Shown: positions 1 through 9,177, counted from the stretch's first letter. The stretch is DNA of 64,000 nt from Dyella_B sp035503745 (GCF_035503745.1 NZ_DATJTC010000027.1:1-64000); one strand, 5' to 3'. The notes: a model not told the origin generated them from the letters alone. Numbers and translations are program-made.

Positions 1-52
1 AACCGGGCCTTGTGGACAGGACGGGCAGCCCGGTGTCTGCCCGCGCAGAATC

Positions 53-562
53 TCAGCCGCGTGCGTCCAGCGTCTCGTTCCACTCCTGCACGCGGTCGGC
101 CTTGGCGGCGAGCAGCGCATCCACGTCGCCCTCCACGGTGACCTTCTCGATGACGTCGTTCTGGCGGATCGCATCGACCACCTGCTGGTCGTTCGCGTCC
201 ACCACCTCGCCGAACACGCTGTGTTTGCCGTCCAGCCACGGCGTGGCGCCATGGGTGATGAAGAACTGGCTGCCATTGGTGCGGGGACCGGCGTTCGCCA
301 TGGAGAGCACGCCCGGTTTGTCGTGGCGCAGTGCCGGGTGGAACTCGTCCTCGAAGCGGTAGCCCGGGCCGCCGCGGCCGCTGCCTTCCGGGCAACCGCC
401 CTGGATCATGAAGTCGGCGATCACGCGGTGGAACGACAGGCCGTCGTAGTAACCACGGCGCGCCAGATTGACGAAGCTGGCCACCGTCACCGGGGTTTTA
501 TCGTCATGCAGGCGCAGGTGGATCGGGCCGCGATTGGTGGTGAGGGTGACGTTGATGGCCAT
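53..562 (-). CDS. ppiB: Peptidyl-prolyl cis-trans isomerase, cyclophilin type (cytoplasmic)
   Basis: 169-residue single-domain cyclophilin that interconverts cis and trans Xaa-Pro bonds during folding. The family core is easy to read: FHRVIADFMIQGG near residue 45, then GPRTNGSQFFIT near residue 92 and WLDGKHSVFGEV near residue 108. These contain the Arg, Phe and Gln residues of the cyclophilin active site. There is no signal peptide, so it should act in the cytoplasm, like E. coli PpiB, and its length fits that family. The ATG at 562 has an AAGGA ribosome site 7 bases upstream. The C-terminus carries a short extra helix-like tail. A second, exported cyclophilin begins at 63261. Confidence 0.95.
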   Translation of the reverse strand: MAINVTLTTNRGPIHLRLHDDKTPVTVASFVNLARRGYYDGLSFHRVIADFMIQGGCPEGSGRGGPGYRFEDEFHPALRHDKPGVLSMANAGPRTNGSQFFITHGATPWLDGKHSVFGEVVDANDQQVVDAIRQNDVIEKVTVEGDVDALLAAKADRVQEWNETLDARG

Positions 563-655
563 GGATATTCCTTCTCTTTGCTAGAACGGGATGCCTGCAC
601 AGGGCGGCGCGCTTAATCGATTAGGATACCGCCGACCCCGTGCCGTGCAACAGAA

Positions 656-2407
656 TCAGTCCAGTCCCAGCATCCCCCGCTGCAACGGACCGGCCCCGCG
701 CGGCGTCCCGGCCGGCGTGGGGAGATCGGCCGGCCACGGCCGCTCGGCGTAAAGATGGGCCCATAGACGGTCCAGCGCGGCGTAGCCATAAGGCAGCAGC
801 GGCAGGTGCCGGTCGCCGAAACCGGGCAGCGCCAGGAAGGCGTCGAAGTGCTGGGCGTGCGGCAGTTTCCAATACAGCGGCTTACGTCCGTGCTCGCCAA
901 GCCAGGCGACATAGGGTTCGGAGCTGAATGTGGTTGGAAGCAGGCCGTCGTCGGCGCCATGCAGCACCCACAGCGGCAGGTTCTCGCGCGGCAATCCCAC
1001 GGCAACGGCCGCGACCGACGCGCGCAGCGTACGGGCCTGTGCGTCATCGCCGGTCCACAGGCTACGCAGTTGTTCGCAACCGGCCAGTTGCGGATCGATG
1101 CTGCCGTCGGTTTGGCCGAACAAGCCCACGCCGTTGCCGGGCGGAATGCCTGACGCGTCCGCCCACCAGCCTGCGCGCGTCGCCGCGTCGGCGACACCGG
1201 GCTTGCCGTCCGCGAGCGTGCCGGCGTAACGGTAGCCGCCGGGCATCTCGTGCGCGCCGCGCCGCAGATACGCCGAGGCATACGCCGCACCGAGGGTGCG
1301 CCACAGATCGAAAGCCACGCTCAGCGCCGCGGTCGCCATCGCCTGATCGGTCCAGCCCGCGCCACGCAAGCGTTCATATGCTTGCGCTGCCTGTGCGGGT
1401 GGCGTCGATGCACTCAACTGGCCACGCTCGCGCAGACTCGCGCCGCGCGCGGTCCACGCGGCAGGTGCTTGACCGTGCACATCGCGCGCGAACGGCACGG
1501 CAGCAAAGCGCGCATCGGTCAACGCGCACGGTAGCCAGATGGCCGCTTCGGTAGCGTAGTCATACAAGGCGCGTCCGCGCCCTGGCGTATACACGTTCGG
1601 CTCCAACGCCACCACGCCCGCGAGCATGCGCTGATCGTCGATGCCTGCAGCCTGCAACACCGCCCCGCCGCCGTTGGAAAGACCGGTGGCGATGATGCGC
1701 GTATTCTGCGGCGTGAATGGTGCCTGCCCCGGGAAGGCGCGATCGAGCATCGCCAAGCCGAACCGCGCGGCCTGCAGTACGTGGCGCCCCCAATCGGCCT
1801 CGGGGTTGTCGCCCGAATGCGCATGCTTGATCGCAATGCCCTCGCCGTGGGAGGCGGGCGGCTCGAACTCCAGCAACGCCGCACCGCGCTGTGCGCGCTC
1901 GCCACTCAAACCCACGCCGCTATCGTCGGAGAAATCGAAATAGCCCGTGCCCGCGCCCTTGTCGGTGTAAGCCACCGCGCACCCACGCGGCAAACCCCAC
2001 GCACCGGCCAGCGCGATCGCGCCATAGATGCCGCGCGAACCCGACGAGGCCGTCACCACCAGGCAACGGTGCGCATGGTCAAAGTTGTCCGGCACCTGCA
2101 GCAGCACCCGATGCGGCGCATGCGCGCCAGAAAGCTTTGCGAAGGCGTGGTATTCGACGCCCGGAACGTGCGCAACCGCACCGTACACCGTGCCGTAACC
2201 ACCAAGCGGGCCCAGGTCGGCAATCCCCTTCCAGCTGGTTTGAATCGCGCGTCGGCGCAACTCCTGCGCGCTGGGACGCTGCGCATCGGCGAACGCCGCC
2301 GGCGCGCCCCGCAAGCCGGCAAGGCCAAGCCCCGCGCTGAGCAGATCGTCATGCTCGCGATGCGCGGTGAGGCGAACTTCGCCTTGCACGATGTCGAGGT
2401 CCCGCAT
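656..2407 (-). CDS. D-(-)-3-hydroxybutyrate oligomer hydrolase
   Basis: 583-residue protein resembling the 3HBOH family (EC 3.1.1.22), which cleaves 3-hydroxybutyrate oligomers left by polyhydroxybutyrate depolymerases. Visible support: the alpha/beta-hydrolase nucleophile elbow TGLSNGGG (Ser about 244), the N-terminal block LGGYGTVYGAV, and TASSGSRGIYGAIALAGAWG, which are family-typical. The open frame continues upstream to 2512, but I chose the ATG at 2407 because GGAG lies 8 bases ahead and the upstream residues look like random translation. Without that extension there is no signal peptide, so an intracellular form is likely; several relatives are exported, which leaves location open. No PHB synthase or depolymerase is in the window. 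It is divergent from the small gene at 2584. Confidence 0.82.
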   Translation of the reverse strand: MRDLDIVQGEVRLTAHREHDDLLSAGLGLAGLRGAPAAFADAQRPSAQELRRRAIQTSWKGIADLGPLGGYGTVYGAVAHVPGVEYHAFAKLSGAHAPHRVLLQVPDNFDHAHRCLVVTASSGSRGIYGAIALAGAWGLPRGCAVAYTDKGAGTGYFDFSDDSGVGLSGERAQRGAALLEFEPPASHGEGIAIKHAHSGDNPEADWGRHVLQAARFGLAMLDRAFPGQAPFTPQNTRIIATGLSNGGGAVLQAAGIDDQRMLAGVVALEPNVYTPGRGRALYDYATEAAIWLPCALTDARFAAVPFARDVHGQAPAAWTARGASLRERGQLSASTPPAQAAQAYERLRGAGWTDQAMATAALSVAFDLWRTLGAAYASAYLRRGAHEMPGGYRYAGTLADGKPGVADAATRAGWWADASGIPPGNGVGLFGQTDGSIDPQLAGCEQLRSLWTGDDAQARTLRASVAAVAVGLPRENLPLWVLHGADDGLLPTTFSSEPYVAWLGEHGRKPLYWKLPHAQHFDAFLALPGFGDRHLPLLPYGYAALDRLWAHLYAERPWPADLPTPAGTPRGAGPLQRGMLGLD

Positions 2408-2513
2408 GGAAGACTCCGTTGAAGATGTCCATGCCGCGACGGCGGCAATCGGCCTGGCAACAGTAGCGCGGCATGCAGGGATATTCATCCGCGTGCAAAC
2501 AACGCCAAGCAAC

Positions 2514-2565
2514 GCAAGCTTGCGCGCTTGCGATCGTCATGAACGGCAGGCAAGCTTGCGCGCTT
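2514..2565. promoter_or_regulatory. Twin 16-bp repeats carrying a perfect 10-bp palindrome
   Basis: The 16-mer GCAAGCTTGCGCGCTT occurs exactly at 2514-2529 and 2550-2565, 36 bases apart. Each copy begins with the perfect palindrome GCAAGCTTGC. They sit in the divergent region between the oligomer hydrolase (start 2407) and the small acidic protein (start 2584), the second copy ending 18 bases before the latter's ATG. Paired palindromes at a spacing of about 3.4 helical turns look like an operator for a dimeric repressor. The binding protein is unknown and the operator role is inferred. Confidence 0.45.
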
Positions 2566-2583
2566 TCATCACGCGGAGCGGTC

Positions 2584-2865
2584 ATGTCCAAGCAAACCAA
2601 CATCCTGCAGATTCTTCCCGCCACCGGCTGGGTCGCCGTCTATGACGAGAGCGGCGAGGAAAGCGCCGCGAGCCTGGTGTGCTTCGCCCTGGTGGAAACG
2701 CTCGATGGCGGCAACAGGCAGCACGAGGTGCGCCCGATGCACGCCGACGGCAAGCGCATCGTGTTCGCCGATGAGGCGGCCAACTTCCTGCGTGTGGAAG
2801 AACTGTCCGAGTTCGCCGGGGACGACGACGAGGAAGAAGAGGTCGAGGACGACGCCGAGGCGTAA
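2584..2865 (+). CDS. Small acidic conserved-type hypothetical protein
   Basis: 93-residue cytoplasmic protein of unknown function. The N-terminal about 75 residues look like a compact beta-rich domain (ILPATGWVAVYDESG followed by alternating hydrophobics). The last about 15 residues are almost all Asp/Glu. The ATG at 2584 has GGAG 6-7 bases upstream; the frame is open further upstream to 2473, but that part overlaps the paired palindromes and is unlikely to be translated. The gene is followed by a terminator-like hairpin at 2945-2970 and then by typA. The acidic tail is an observation only; it could serve binding to basic proteins or solubility. Confidence 0.7.
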   Translation: MSKQTNILQILPATGWVAVYDESGEESAASLVCFALVETLDGGNRQHEVRPMHADGKRIVFADEAANFLRVEELSEFAGDDDEEEEVEDDAEA

Positions 2866-2944
2866 TCGGCGCGATGCCGGGCCCCAGGGCCGCGCCAGCG
2901 CTTCGCGGCCCGGCAACCTGAACAGGGGCGCATGACGCATGCCG

Positions 2945-2970
2945 CCCCGTGTCCGCCGATACGGGGTTTT
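2945..2970 (+). terminator. Intrinsic terminator after the small acidic gene
   Basis: CCCCGT (2945-2950) pairs with ACGGGG (2961-2966) across a 10-base loop and is followed directly by TTTT. It lies between the small acidic gene and typA, pointing downstream in the plus direction. An upstream GC stem (GCCGGGCC at 2876-2883 with GGCCCGGC at 2907-2914) may help pausing. Confidence 0.55.
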
Positions 2971-3046
2971 CATGCGGGAAACGGCCCCGCCCGGCCCGCG
3001 CCGAGGCCTCGCTCAGGCGGGGCAAGCAAGATGTCACATAACCCCG

Positions 3047-3052
3047 TATAAT
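3047..3052 (+). promoter_or_regulatory. Likely -10 element of the typA promoter
   Basis: A perfect TATAAT lies 64 bases before the typA ATG, in a leader otherwise free of coding. The -35 hexamer at the expected distance (around 3024-3029, AAGCAA) is poor, so the call rests on the -10 alone. Confidence 0.45.
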
Positions 3053-3115
3053 CCGTAGGTTAACCCTGACCCAAATCTGCGAGGCGGCCTTGCGGCCCGC
3101 CCAAGCCCTTTATCC

Positions 3116-4945
3116 ATGTCCATCGAAAACTTGCGCAATATCGCCATCGTCGCCCACGTCGACCACGGCAAGACCACCCTCGTCGACCAGCTGCTGAAGC
3201 AGTCGGGCACCCTGTCCGAGCGCACCGTGCTGGCCGAACGCGTGATGGACAGCAACGACCAGGAAAAGGAACGCGGCATTACCATCCTGGCCAAGAACAC
3301 GGCCATCACCTGGCGCGGCAACCGCATCAACATCGTCGACACCCCAGGCCACGCCGACTTCGGCGGCGAGGTGGAGCGCGTGCTGTCGATGGTCGACACT
3401 GTGCTGATCCTGGTCGACGCGATGGACGGCCCGATGCCGCAGACGCGCTTCGTGACCCAGAAGGCGTTCGCGATGGGCTTCAAGCCGATCGTGGTGGTCA
3501 ACAAGATCGACCGCCCCGGCGCGCGTCCGGAGTGGGTGGTGGAGCAGGTGTGGGATCTGTTCGACCGCCTCGGCGCCACGCCCGAGCAGATGGAATTTCC
3601 GATCGTCTACGCCTCGGCGCTGAACGGCTACGCCTCGCTCGACCAGGACGCCCGCGAAGGCGACATGACCCCGCTGTACCAGGCGATCATGGACCACGCG
3701 CCCAAGCCCGACGTCGACCCCACCGGTTCTTTCCAGATGCGCATCAGCCAGCTGGATTACAACAACTTCGTGGGCGTCATCGGCATCGGCCGCATCCAGC
3801 GTGGCACCCTGAAAAAGAACATGCCGGTGGCGGTGATCGATCGCCACGGCAAGAAGCGCCAGGGCAAGGTGCTGCAGGTGCTGGGCTTCCTGGGCCTTGA
3901 GCGCATCGAGCAGGACACCGCCGAAGCAGGCGACATTGTCGCCATCTCCGGCATCCAGGAGCTGACCATTTCCGACACCGTGTGCGCGCTCGACGCGCCC
4001 GAAGCGCTGCCCGCGCTCACCGTGGACGAGCCGACCATCAGCATGACCTTCCAGGTGAACAACTCCCCGTTCGCCGGCAACAAGGATCTTTCCGGCGGCA
4101 AGTTCCTCACCAGCCGCCAGCTGAAGGATCGCCTGGACCGCGAGCAGGTGCACAACGTGGCACTGAAGGTCGAGCAAGGTTCCGATGCGGACAAGTTCCT
4201 GGTGTCCGGCCGCGGCGAACTGCATCTGTCGGTGCTCATCGAGAACATGCGCCGCGAAGGCTATGAGCTGGCAGTGTCGCGCCCGGAAGTCATCATCAAG
4301 GAAATCGACGGCCAGAAAATGGAGCCGATCGAACAACTGGTCGTGGACGTGGAAGAAAACCACCAGGGCCCGGTGATGGAACGCCTGGGCACGCGCAAGG
4401 GCCAGCTTAAGAACATGGAGCCGGACGGCAAGGGTCGCGTGCGCCTGGAATACATGATTCCAGCGCGTGGCCTGATCGGCTTCCAGAACCAGTTCAAGAC
4501 CCTCACGCAGGGTTCGGGCCTGCTGTTCCACGTGTTCGACCATTACGGCCCGAAGGAAGAAGGCCAGATCGCCAAGCGCCAGAACGGCGTGATGATCGCC
4601 AACGCCGCCGGCACCACGCCGGCCTACTCGCTGGGGCCGCTGCAGGATCGCGGCAAGCTGTTCGCGGCCGAGGGCGACTCGGTCTATGAAGGCCAGCTGG
4701 TGGGCATCCACGCCAAGGACAACGACCTCACCGTCAACGCGATCAAGCCCAAGCCGCTGACCAACATGCGCGCCTCGGGCAAGGACGATGCGATCCAGCT
4801 GACGCCGGCCACCAAGTTCTCGCTGGAACAGGCGCTGGACTTCATCGACGACGACGAGCTGGTCGAAGTGACGCCGAAGGAAATCCGCCTGCGCAAGAAG
4901 CACCTGACGGAGAACGATCGCAAGAAGGCTTCGCGCAGCGCCTGA
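3116..4945 (+). CDS. typA: Ribosome-associated translational GTPase TypA/BipA
   Basis: 609-residue translation-factor GTPase that binds the ribosome and supports large-subunit assembly, cold and stress growth. G1 P-loop AHVDHGKTT at about residue 13, G2 region RGITI near residue 57, G3 DTPGH near residue 79, G4 NKID near residue 132 and G5 SAL near residue 168 are all present. After these come EF-G-like domains and the BipA-specific C-terminal domain. Length is as expected. The ATG at 3116 closely follows a typical leader with a TATAAT. It is transcribed alone and converges on the GH35 gene, with stem-loops between them. Very secure assignment. Confidence 0.97.
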   Translation: MSIENLRNIAIVAHVDHGKTTLVDQLLKQSGTLSERTVLAERVMDSNDQEKERGITILAKNTAITWRGNRINIVDTPGHADFGGEVERVLSMVDTVLILVDAMDGPMPQTRFVTQKAFAMGFKPIVVVNKIDRPGARPEWVVEQVWDLFDRLGATPEQMEFPIVYASALNGYASLDQDAREGDMTPLYQAIMDHAPKPDVDPTGSFQMRISQLDYNNFVGVIGIGRIQRGTLKKNMPVAVIDRHGKKRQGKVLQVLGFLGLERIEQDTAEAGDIVAISGIQELTISDTVCALDAPEALPALTVDEPTISMTFQVNNSPFAGNKDLSGGKFLTSRQLKDRLDREQVHNVALKVEQGSDADKFLVSGRGELHLSVLIENMRREGYELAVSRPEVIIKEIDGQKMEPIEQLVVDVEENHQGPVMERLGTRKGQLKNMEPDGKGRVRLEYMIPARGLIGFQNQFKTLTQGSGLLFHVFDHYGPKEEGQIAKRQNGVMIANAAGTTPAYSLGPLQDRGKLFAAEGDSVYEGQLVGIHAKDNDLTVNAIKPKPLTNMRASGKDDAIQLTPATKFSLEQALDFIDDDELVEVTPKEIRLRKKHLTENDRKKASRSA

Positions 4946-4964
4946 TCGTTACCCCGCAGTTCAA

Positions 4965-5031
4965 ATGAAAAGCCGCCGCCAGGCGGCGCCCCAACCCGGC
5001 CCTCCCCTGCCGCACGCAGGGGGAGTTGGGG
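4965..5031. terminator. Bidirectional stem-loop region between typA and the GH35 gene
   Basis: Two hairpins fill the convergent gap. Read on the minus strand, GCCGCC-T-GGCGGC (about 4972-4984) is followed by GGCTTTTCATTT, a terminator for the GH35 gene. Next to it CTCCCCTGC (5002-5010) pairs with GCAGGGGGAG (5016-5025), flanked by CCCCAAC (4989-4995) with GTTGGGG (5025-5031), a long stem that could stop transcription from either side. No long U tract follows on the plus strand. Confidence 0.5.
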
Positions 5032-5048
5032 TTGAGGCTAGCGGGCGA

Positions 5049-6926
5049 TCACCATTTCAAATGTTCGCTGCTGCGTATCGTCGCCGGCGTGGTGCGGTGC
5101 ATGTCGAACACCAGTAATTCATTGCTTCCCCGTGCAAACCACGATGCGGGGCAATACAGACGCTGCTGCGGCCCGATGCGCCAGTAGCGGCCCAACAGCT
5201 TGCCGTTCACCCACAGATAGCCCTTGTCCCACTCGCTCATGTCGATGTAGCAATCGCCGAGCTTGTCGAGGTTGAGGAATGCCTTGAAGAACAGTCCGGG
5301 ACGAAGCTTCGAAGGCGAATCGGGCCTCATTGGCGGCAGTCCCGCCACGTACGCCTCGTCGATCGGCAGGCTGTGCGCCTGCCAGTCGTGCAGCTCCTCG
5401 CCGTCGAGCGTCACCGCGCCGACGATGCCCTTGAAGTCGTACATCGCCTGGCCGTAGCCCACGTGGCCAAAACTGTCCACGAGAATGTCCACGGTCGTGC
5501 CCGCGCCGTTGGCAGGCGGTGGAATGTCCACGTAGTGCTGCACGTGCAGGCCGGGCTTGTCCACGCGCGAGACGTAATCCAGATACGTGCCGTCGCTGAA
5601 CACCGTGCCGTAATCGCGCAGGCCCTCCATGTTCAGCAAGCCGCCGTGCAGCAGCGTCTTGCGATACAGCACCATGCCATGATCCTGGGCAAACAGGATT
5701 TCGTTCGGATCTGGCTTCTTCACCGTGTGCGCCGGGATCGGCAGGTTGTCCCAGATCGATGCGAAGGGGTGCGCGAGCACCTCGGCGAACGTCATCGTCG
5801 GCGGCGCGGGCGGCGGCGCGGGCAGCGCATGCGGCACGTGCGCGGCGAGCAGCGCGCGGAACGCGTGATAGTCGGGTGTCGCTTCGCCGCGCTCGTTGAT
5901 CGGCGCGCCGTAGTCGTAGCTGGTAATCACCGGCTCGAAGTTGGCGTAGTCGTCGCGCGCATTGGCGCCCGCGGTGAAACCGAAATTGGTGCCGCCATGC
6001 ACCACGTACATGTTGAACGAACGGCCTTCGGCCAGCAGCTTGCGCAAGGTGGGCACGAAATTGCCGATCTGGAAATCCGGATCGCCCCAATGCGTGAGCC
6101 AACCCGGATAACCCTCGCCCATCCACACCGGCGCTTCACCGGCGATTTCCTGAGCGGCGGCGAAGTCGGTGTCGCCATCCAGGCCCAGTGCGGCGCCGGG
6201 CACATAGGTTTTCTGTTTCTCGATCGCGCCCAAGCCATCGGAAATGGAGAACGGCCCCTCAATGCCGCGTGCCTGCCACATCGAGCGCAGCTTCAGCAGA
6301 TAGGCCAGATCGTGGCCGAACGAGGCGTACTCGTTCTCGATCTGCACCATCAGGATCGGGCCGCCGCGGCCGGCCATCAGCGGCGCGATCTTCAGCGCGA
6401 TGGCATCCATGTAGCGCTGCACCGCCTGCATGTAGCGCGCATCGTCCTTGGTGCGCACGCGAATGGACGGATCGCGCAGCAGGTAGGCCGGCAGTCCGCC
6501 CAGATCCCACTCGGCGCATACGTAAGGACCGGGGCGCAGGTACACCCACATGCCTTCCTGCTGGCACAACTGGATGAAACGCACGAAATCGCGCCGCTCG
6601 GTGGTGAAGTCGAATACGCCCGGCTCGCTTTCCAGGTAATTCCACATCAGGTACAGGGAGATGGTGTTCAGCCCCATCGCCTTGGCCATGCGAATGCGAT
6701 GCAGCCAGTATTCGGCGGGAATGCGCGCCGGGTGCATTTCGCCGCTGCGGATCTGGAACGGCACGCCGTCAAGCAGGAAATGCTGCTGGCTCAATTGGAA
6801 GCGGTGCGGCTTGCCGTTGGGAACCGGCTCGGCGCCGGATGCTTTGGAAATTTCGCCATAAGCCAGCGGCACGCTTGCCGCCAACGGTGTCAAAAGCGCA
6901 AATCGAAGAAAATCGCGTCGTTGCAT
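5049..6926 (-). CDS. Exported GH35 beta-galactosidase
   Basis: 625-residue glycoside hydrolase family 35 enzyme, expected to release terminal beta-galactose from oligo- or polysaccharides. The N-terminus starts MQRRDFLRFALLTPLAAS, a twin-arginine-like or Sec signal, so it acts outside the cytoplasm. GH35 hallmarks are visible: RPGPYVCAEWDLGG (residues about 131-144), acid/base Glu in QIENEY (about E199), nucleophile Glu in MGEGYPGW (about E271), and HGGTNFGF. A C-terminal jelly-roll region follows. The ATG at 6926 has GAGGG 5 bases upstream; codons before it are not needed. It is the last gene of the minus-strand sugar operon, 140 bases behind the alpha-galactosidase-like gene. Confidence 0.92.
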   Translation of the reverse strand: MQRRDFLRFALLTPLAASVPLAYGEISKASGAEPVPNGKPHRFQLSQQHFLLDGVPFQIRSGEMHPARIPAEYWLHRIRMAKAMGLNTISLYLMWNYLESEPGVFDFTTERRDFVRFIQLCQQEGMWVYLRPGPYVCAEWDLGGLPAYLLRDPSIRVRTKDDARYMQAVQRYMDAIALKIAPLMAGRGGPILMVQIENEYASFGHDLAYLLKLRSMWQARGIEGPFSISDGLGAIEKQKTYVPGAALGLDGDTDFAAAQEIAGEAPVWMGEGYPGWLTHWGDPDFQIGNFVPTLRKLLAEGRSFNMYVVHGGTNFGFTAGANARDDYANFEPVITSYDYGAPINERGEATPDYHAFRALLAAHVPHALPAPPPAPPTMTFAEVLAHPFASIWDNLPIPAHTVKKPDPNEILFAQDHGMVLYRKTLLHGGLLNMEGLRDYGTVFSDGTYLDYVSRVDKPGLHVQHYVDIPPPANGAGTTVDILVDSFGHVGYGQAMYDFKGIVGAVTLDGEELHDWQAHSLPIDEAYVAGLPPMRPDSPSKLRPGLFFKAFLNLDKLGDCYIDMSEWDKGYLWVNGKLLGRYWRIGPQQRLYCPASWFARGSNELLVFDMHRTTPATIRSSEHLKW

Positions 6927-6969
6927 GAAACCCTCACACCCTCGCCTCATCTGGCCGTCCAAATACCCT

Positions 6970-7000
6970 GCCCCTCCCCGATGTGCAGTCAGGGAGGGGC
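6970..7000. other. Hairpin between the two glycosidase genes
   Basis: GCCCCTCCC (6970-6978) is a perfect partner of GGGAGGGGC (6992-7000), a 9-bp GC stem with a 13-base loop, in the 140-base gap between the glycosidase genes. There is no U tract. It may moderate read-through or protect the upstream mRNA end, lowering GH35 expression relative to the kinases. Confidence 0.4.
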
Positions 7001-7066
7001 AACGTCAGCACGATGGATACGCAAGCGTTTACGCGACCCACCACGCAACGGAGGGCGCAGGGTACA

Positions 7067-9124
7067 TCAAGGCGTCAATTGAAGGGTCAATACTTCAAAC
7101 GGCGCCAGTGTGATCGTCCGCACATGATCGGCATCCAACTGCGAGGGCACCTCGCCGCCGCTGTGCCACACATCGCGCACGCTGAACCGGCGCGCCGCCC
7201 CCGCCGGCAACTCCAGTTGTCGCTGCAGATCGATCACCGCGGTTTGCGGATGCGCGTCGGGGTTGCGCAAGGTGATGATCGACCTCGCCGGCGACCATGC
7301 GGCCCAGCCGTAGACATCCAGGCGGCCGGGATCCCCGCCGATCCAGTGCGAGTCTTTCAGCACGTCGGCATTCGCGCGCGACCATTTGGCGGCGTCGGCC
7401 AAGGTATCCCAGTCTTGCTGAGTCAACAGCGAAGGCGTGATGTACATCTCCTGCAATTGCGTGCCGGTGGCGAAGTAGGAGTGCACCTCGTTGGCGAAGT
7501 CGTGCCCCGGATCGGTATTGAGGCGCTTGTTCATCTGCGCGTAGATGATGCCGTGAAGCATCAGCGATTGGATCGGGAACAGCGGCCCCTGCACCACGAT
7601 GTTTTCGTAGGTCTGCTGGTCGCGATAGGTGATCCACTGCTCGCGCTCGCTGCCCACGCCCGCGTGCCAGTCGTCTTCGCCGCCGCGCCAGATCGAGTCG
7701 GCATAGCGCAGCCAGAACGGCGACGCCCAGGTACCGGTAGTGAGATTGATATAGATGTCCGGCTTGGCGGCGCGTATGTCGCCGATCAACGCTATCGCCG
7801 CGGCAAAATCGCTGTCGAAGCGGCTGCCGGGAAATACCTTGTCGGCATTGCCGGTGCCGTCGAACTTGAACTGGTTGATGCCGTCCTGGTTCACCAGCTG
7901 CATCACCACGTCGTGGAAACGCCGGTAATACTTGGGACCGGAAAGCGCCAACCCTCCGTCGATGATTTCGTAGCCGGCCGCCGCACCGTTTTTGACGCGC
8001 TCTTCCTTGGGCTTGCTGTAACCGCCCCAAGGCGACAGCCACATGCCCGGCGCCGCGCCGTACTTGGCCGCGGCCTCGCGCAGGGGCACGAAGCCGTGCG
8101 GAAAATCCTTGCTGAAGCGCCAGCTGCCGGAACGATCGTCCCAGCCGTCGTCAAACAGAAAGGAGTCAAGCTTCACACCGCGCTTCACACTCAGCTCCTG
8201 GCCAAACGCGTTGATGCGATCCAGCGCCTGCGCCTGGGTATAGGGTGTGAAATAGCCGATGTCGTACCAGGAGTTGTAATGCAGAAATGGGCGATACGGA
8301 TGCGCCCGCTCGCGCTCGATGTAGGTGGCGAAATCGCGCCGCAATTGCCCGGCGCGCACCACGCCGACCACCGCCGAATAAGTGATCGACTGGCCCTTGC
8401 GCAGCGGCAGGCTACGCGCCATCGACAGCGTCACGTGGCCCCACGCATCGCTATCGGAAAGCGGATTTTCCAACCCAAGGTAGAACTGACCGGCGACCAC
8501 GGGCGAACCTTTCACGGTGCCGACCACTTCGGCATGCGCCGGGGTGGCGCGCAGCAGGGAAACATCGGTCAACGGCTCGTCCTGCTTCAATGCGGTGATC
8601 GTGACGATCTCGCGCAGATAGGCCGAACCCGTGCGTTGCACCAGCCGCCAGTCCACGCGAAAGCGTCCGTCGGTATCGTTGAACGTGGCGCCGACGTCCT
8701 CGCCAGGCAAGCGCTCGGCGAGATTGGAGGCATGCGCATCCACGGGCAGCACATGCATCGCCAAGGGCGAGGCCAGATGCATGTCGCTGGCGCGGATGCT
8801 CTGCTTGGCCGGCAGATCCAGCGTAAACAGCTCGTCCACCCTCAACACCTGGCGATTGTCGCGATCGGTGACCGAGACACCCGTAAGCTTGCCATCCACC
8901 ACGCTCCAGTCGGCAACGATGGCGGCATTGCCGAAGCTGGCCTGCTCACCGTGCGCGGCATACACGGGCGCACCGGGATCGACAATCGCGGCATCGCCGG
9001 CACACGCCGTGCCGGCACTGCCCAGCCAGGTGACGCATGCGGCGAGCGCGAGAGTTTTCCTGTACATGCGCGAACGCGGCCGGATGCGTGTCCAGTTCAG
9101 CGAAGAGCGATACCGATGGAGCAT
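7067..9124 (-). CDS. Secreted TIM-barrel glycosidase, alpha-galactosidase-like (family often labelled 'enterotoxin')
   Basis: 685 residues. An Arg-rich start is followed by a hydrophobic segment and cleavage-like GTACAG, so it is exported. An N-terminal beta-sandwich leads into a (beta/alpha)8 barrel of the GH27/GH31/GH36 type: FLFDDGWDD at about 322-329, MWLSPWGGY, FKFDGTGNAD with a likely nucleophile Asp near 422, and WRGGEDDW with a likely acid/base Asp near 484-485. A C-terminal beta domain closes the protein. Database relatives in xanthomonads are, to my knowledge, loosely named enterotoxin; nothing here suggests a toxin. The ATG at 9124 has AAGAGG 6 bases ahead; a later ATG at 9067 lacks a ribosome site. 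Substrate is inferred from context as an alpha-linked galactoside. Confidence 0.7.
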   Translation of the reverse strand: MLHRYRSSLNWTRIRPRSRMYRKTLALAACVTWLGSAGTACAGDAAIVDPGAPVYAAHGEQASFGNAAIVADWSVVDGKLTGVSVTDRDNRQVLRVDELFTLDLPAKQSIRASDMHLASPLAMHVLPVDAHASNLAERLPGEDVGATFNDTDGRFRVDWRLVQRTGSAYLREIVTITALKQDEPLTDVSLLRATPAHAEVVGTVKGSPVVAGQFYLGLENPLSDSDAWGHVTLSMARSLPLRKGQSITYSAVVGVVRAGQLRRDFATYIERERAHPYRPFLHYNSWYDIGYFTPYTQAQALDRINAFGQELSVKRGVKLDSFLFDDGWDDRSGSWRFSKDFPHGFVPLREAAAKYGAAPGMWLSPWGGYSKPKEERVKNGAAAGYEIIDGGLALSGPKYYRRFHDVVMQLVNQDGINQFKFDGTGNADKVFPGSRFDSDFAAAIALIGDIRAAKPDIYINLTTGTWASPFWLRYADSIWRGGEDDWHAGVGSEREQWITYRDQQTYENIVVQGPLFPIQSLMLHGIIYAQMNKRLNTDPGHDFANEVHSYFATGTQLQEMYITPSLLTQQDWDTLADAAKWSRANADVLKDSHWIGGDPGRLDVYGWAAWSPARSIITLRNPDAHPQTAVIDLQRQLELPAGAARRFSVRDVWHSGGEVPSQLDADHVRTITLAPFEVLTLQLTP

Positions 9125-9177
9125 GCAAAACCTCTTGAGCCCGTGACGGAGCGCGCACCAGCGCGTGCTCCATCGAT

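Noticed and set aside
3110..4903. Long minus-strand open frame (597 codons) opposite typA
   Set aside because: Shadow of the highly conserved GTPase gene on the plus strand; translation is His/Val/Gln-rich and has no domain.
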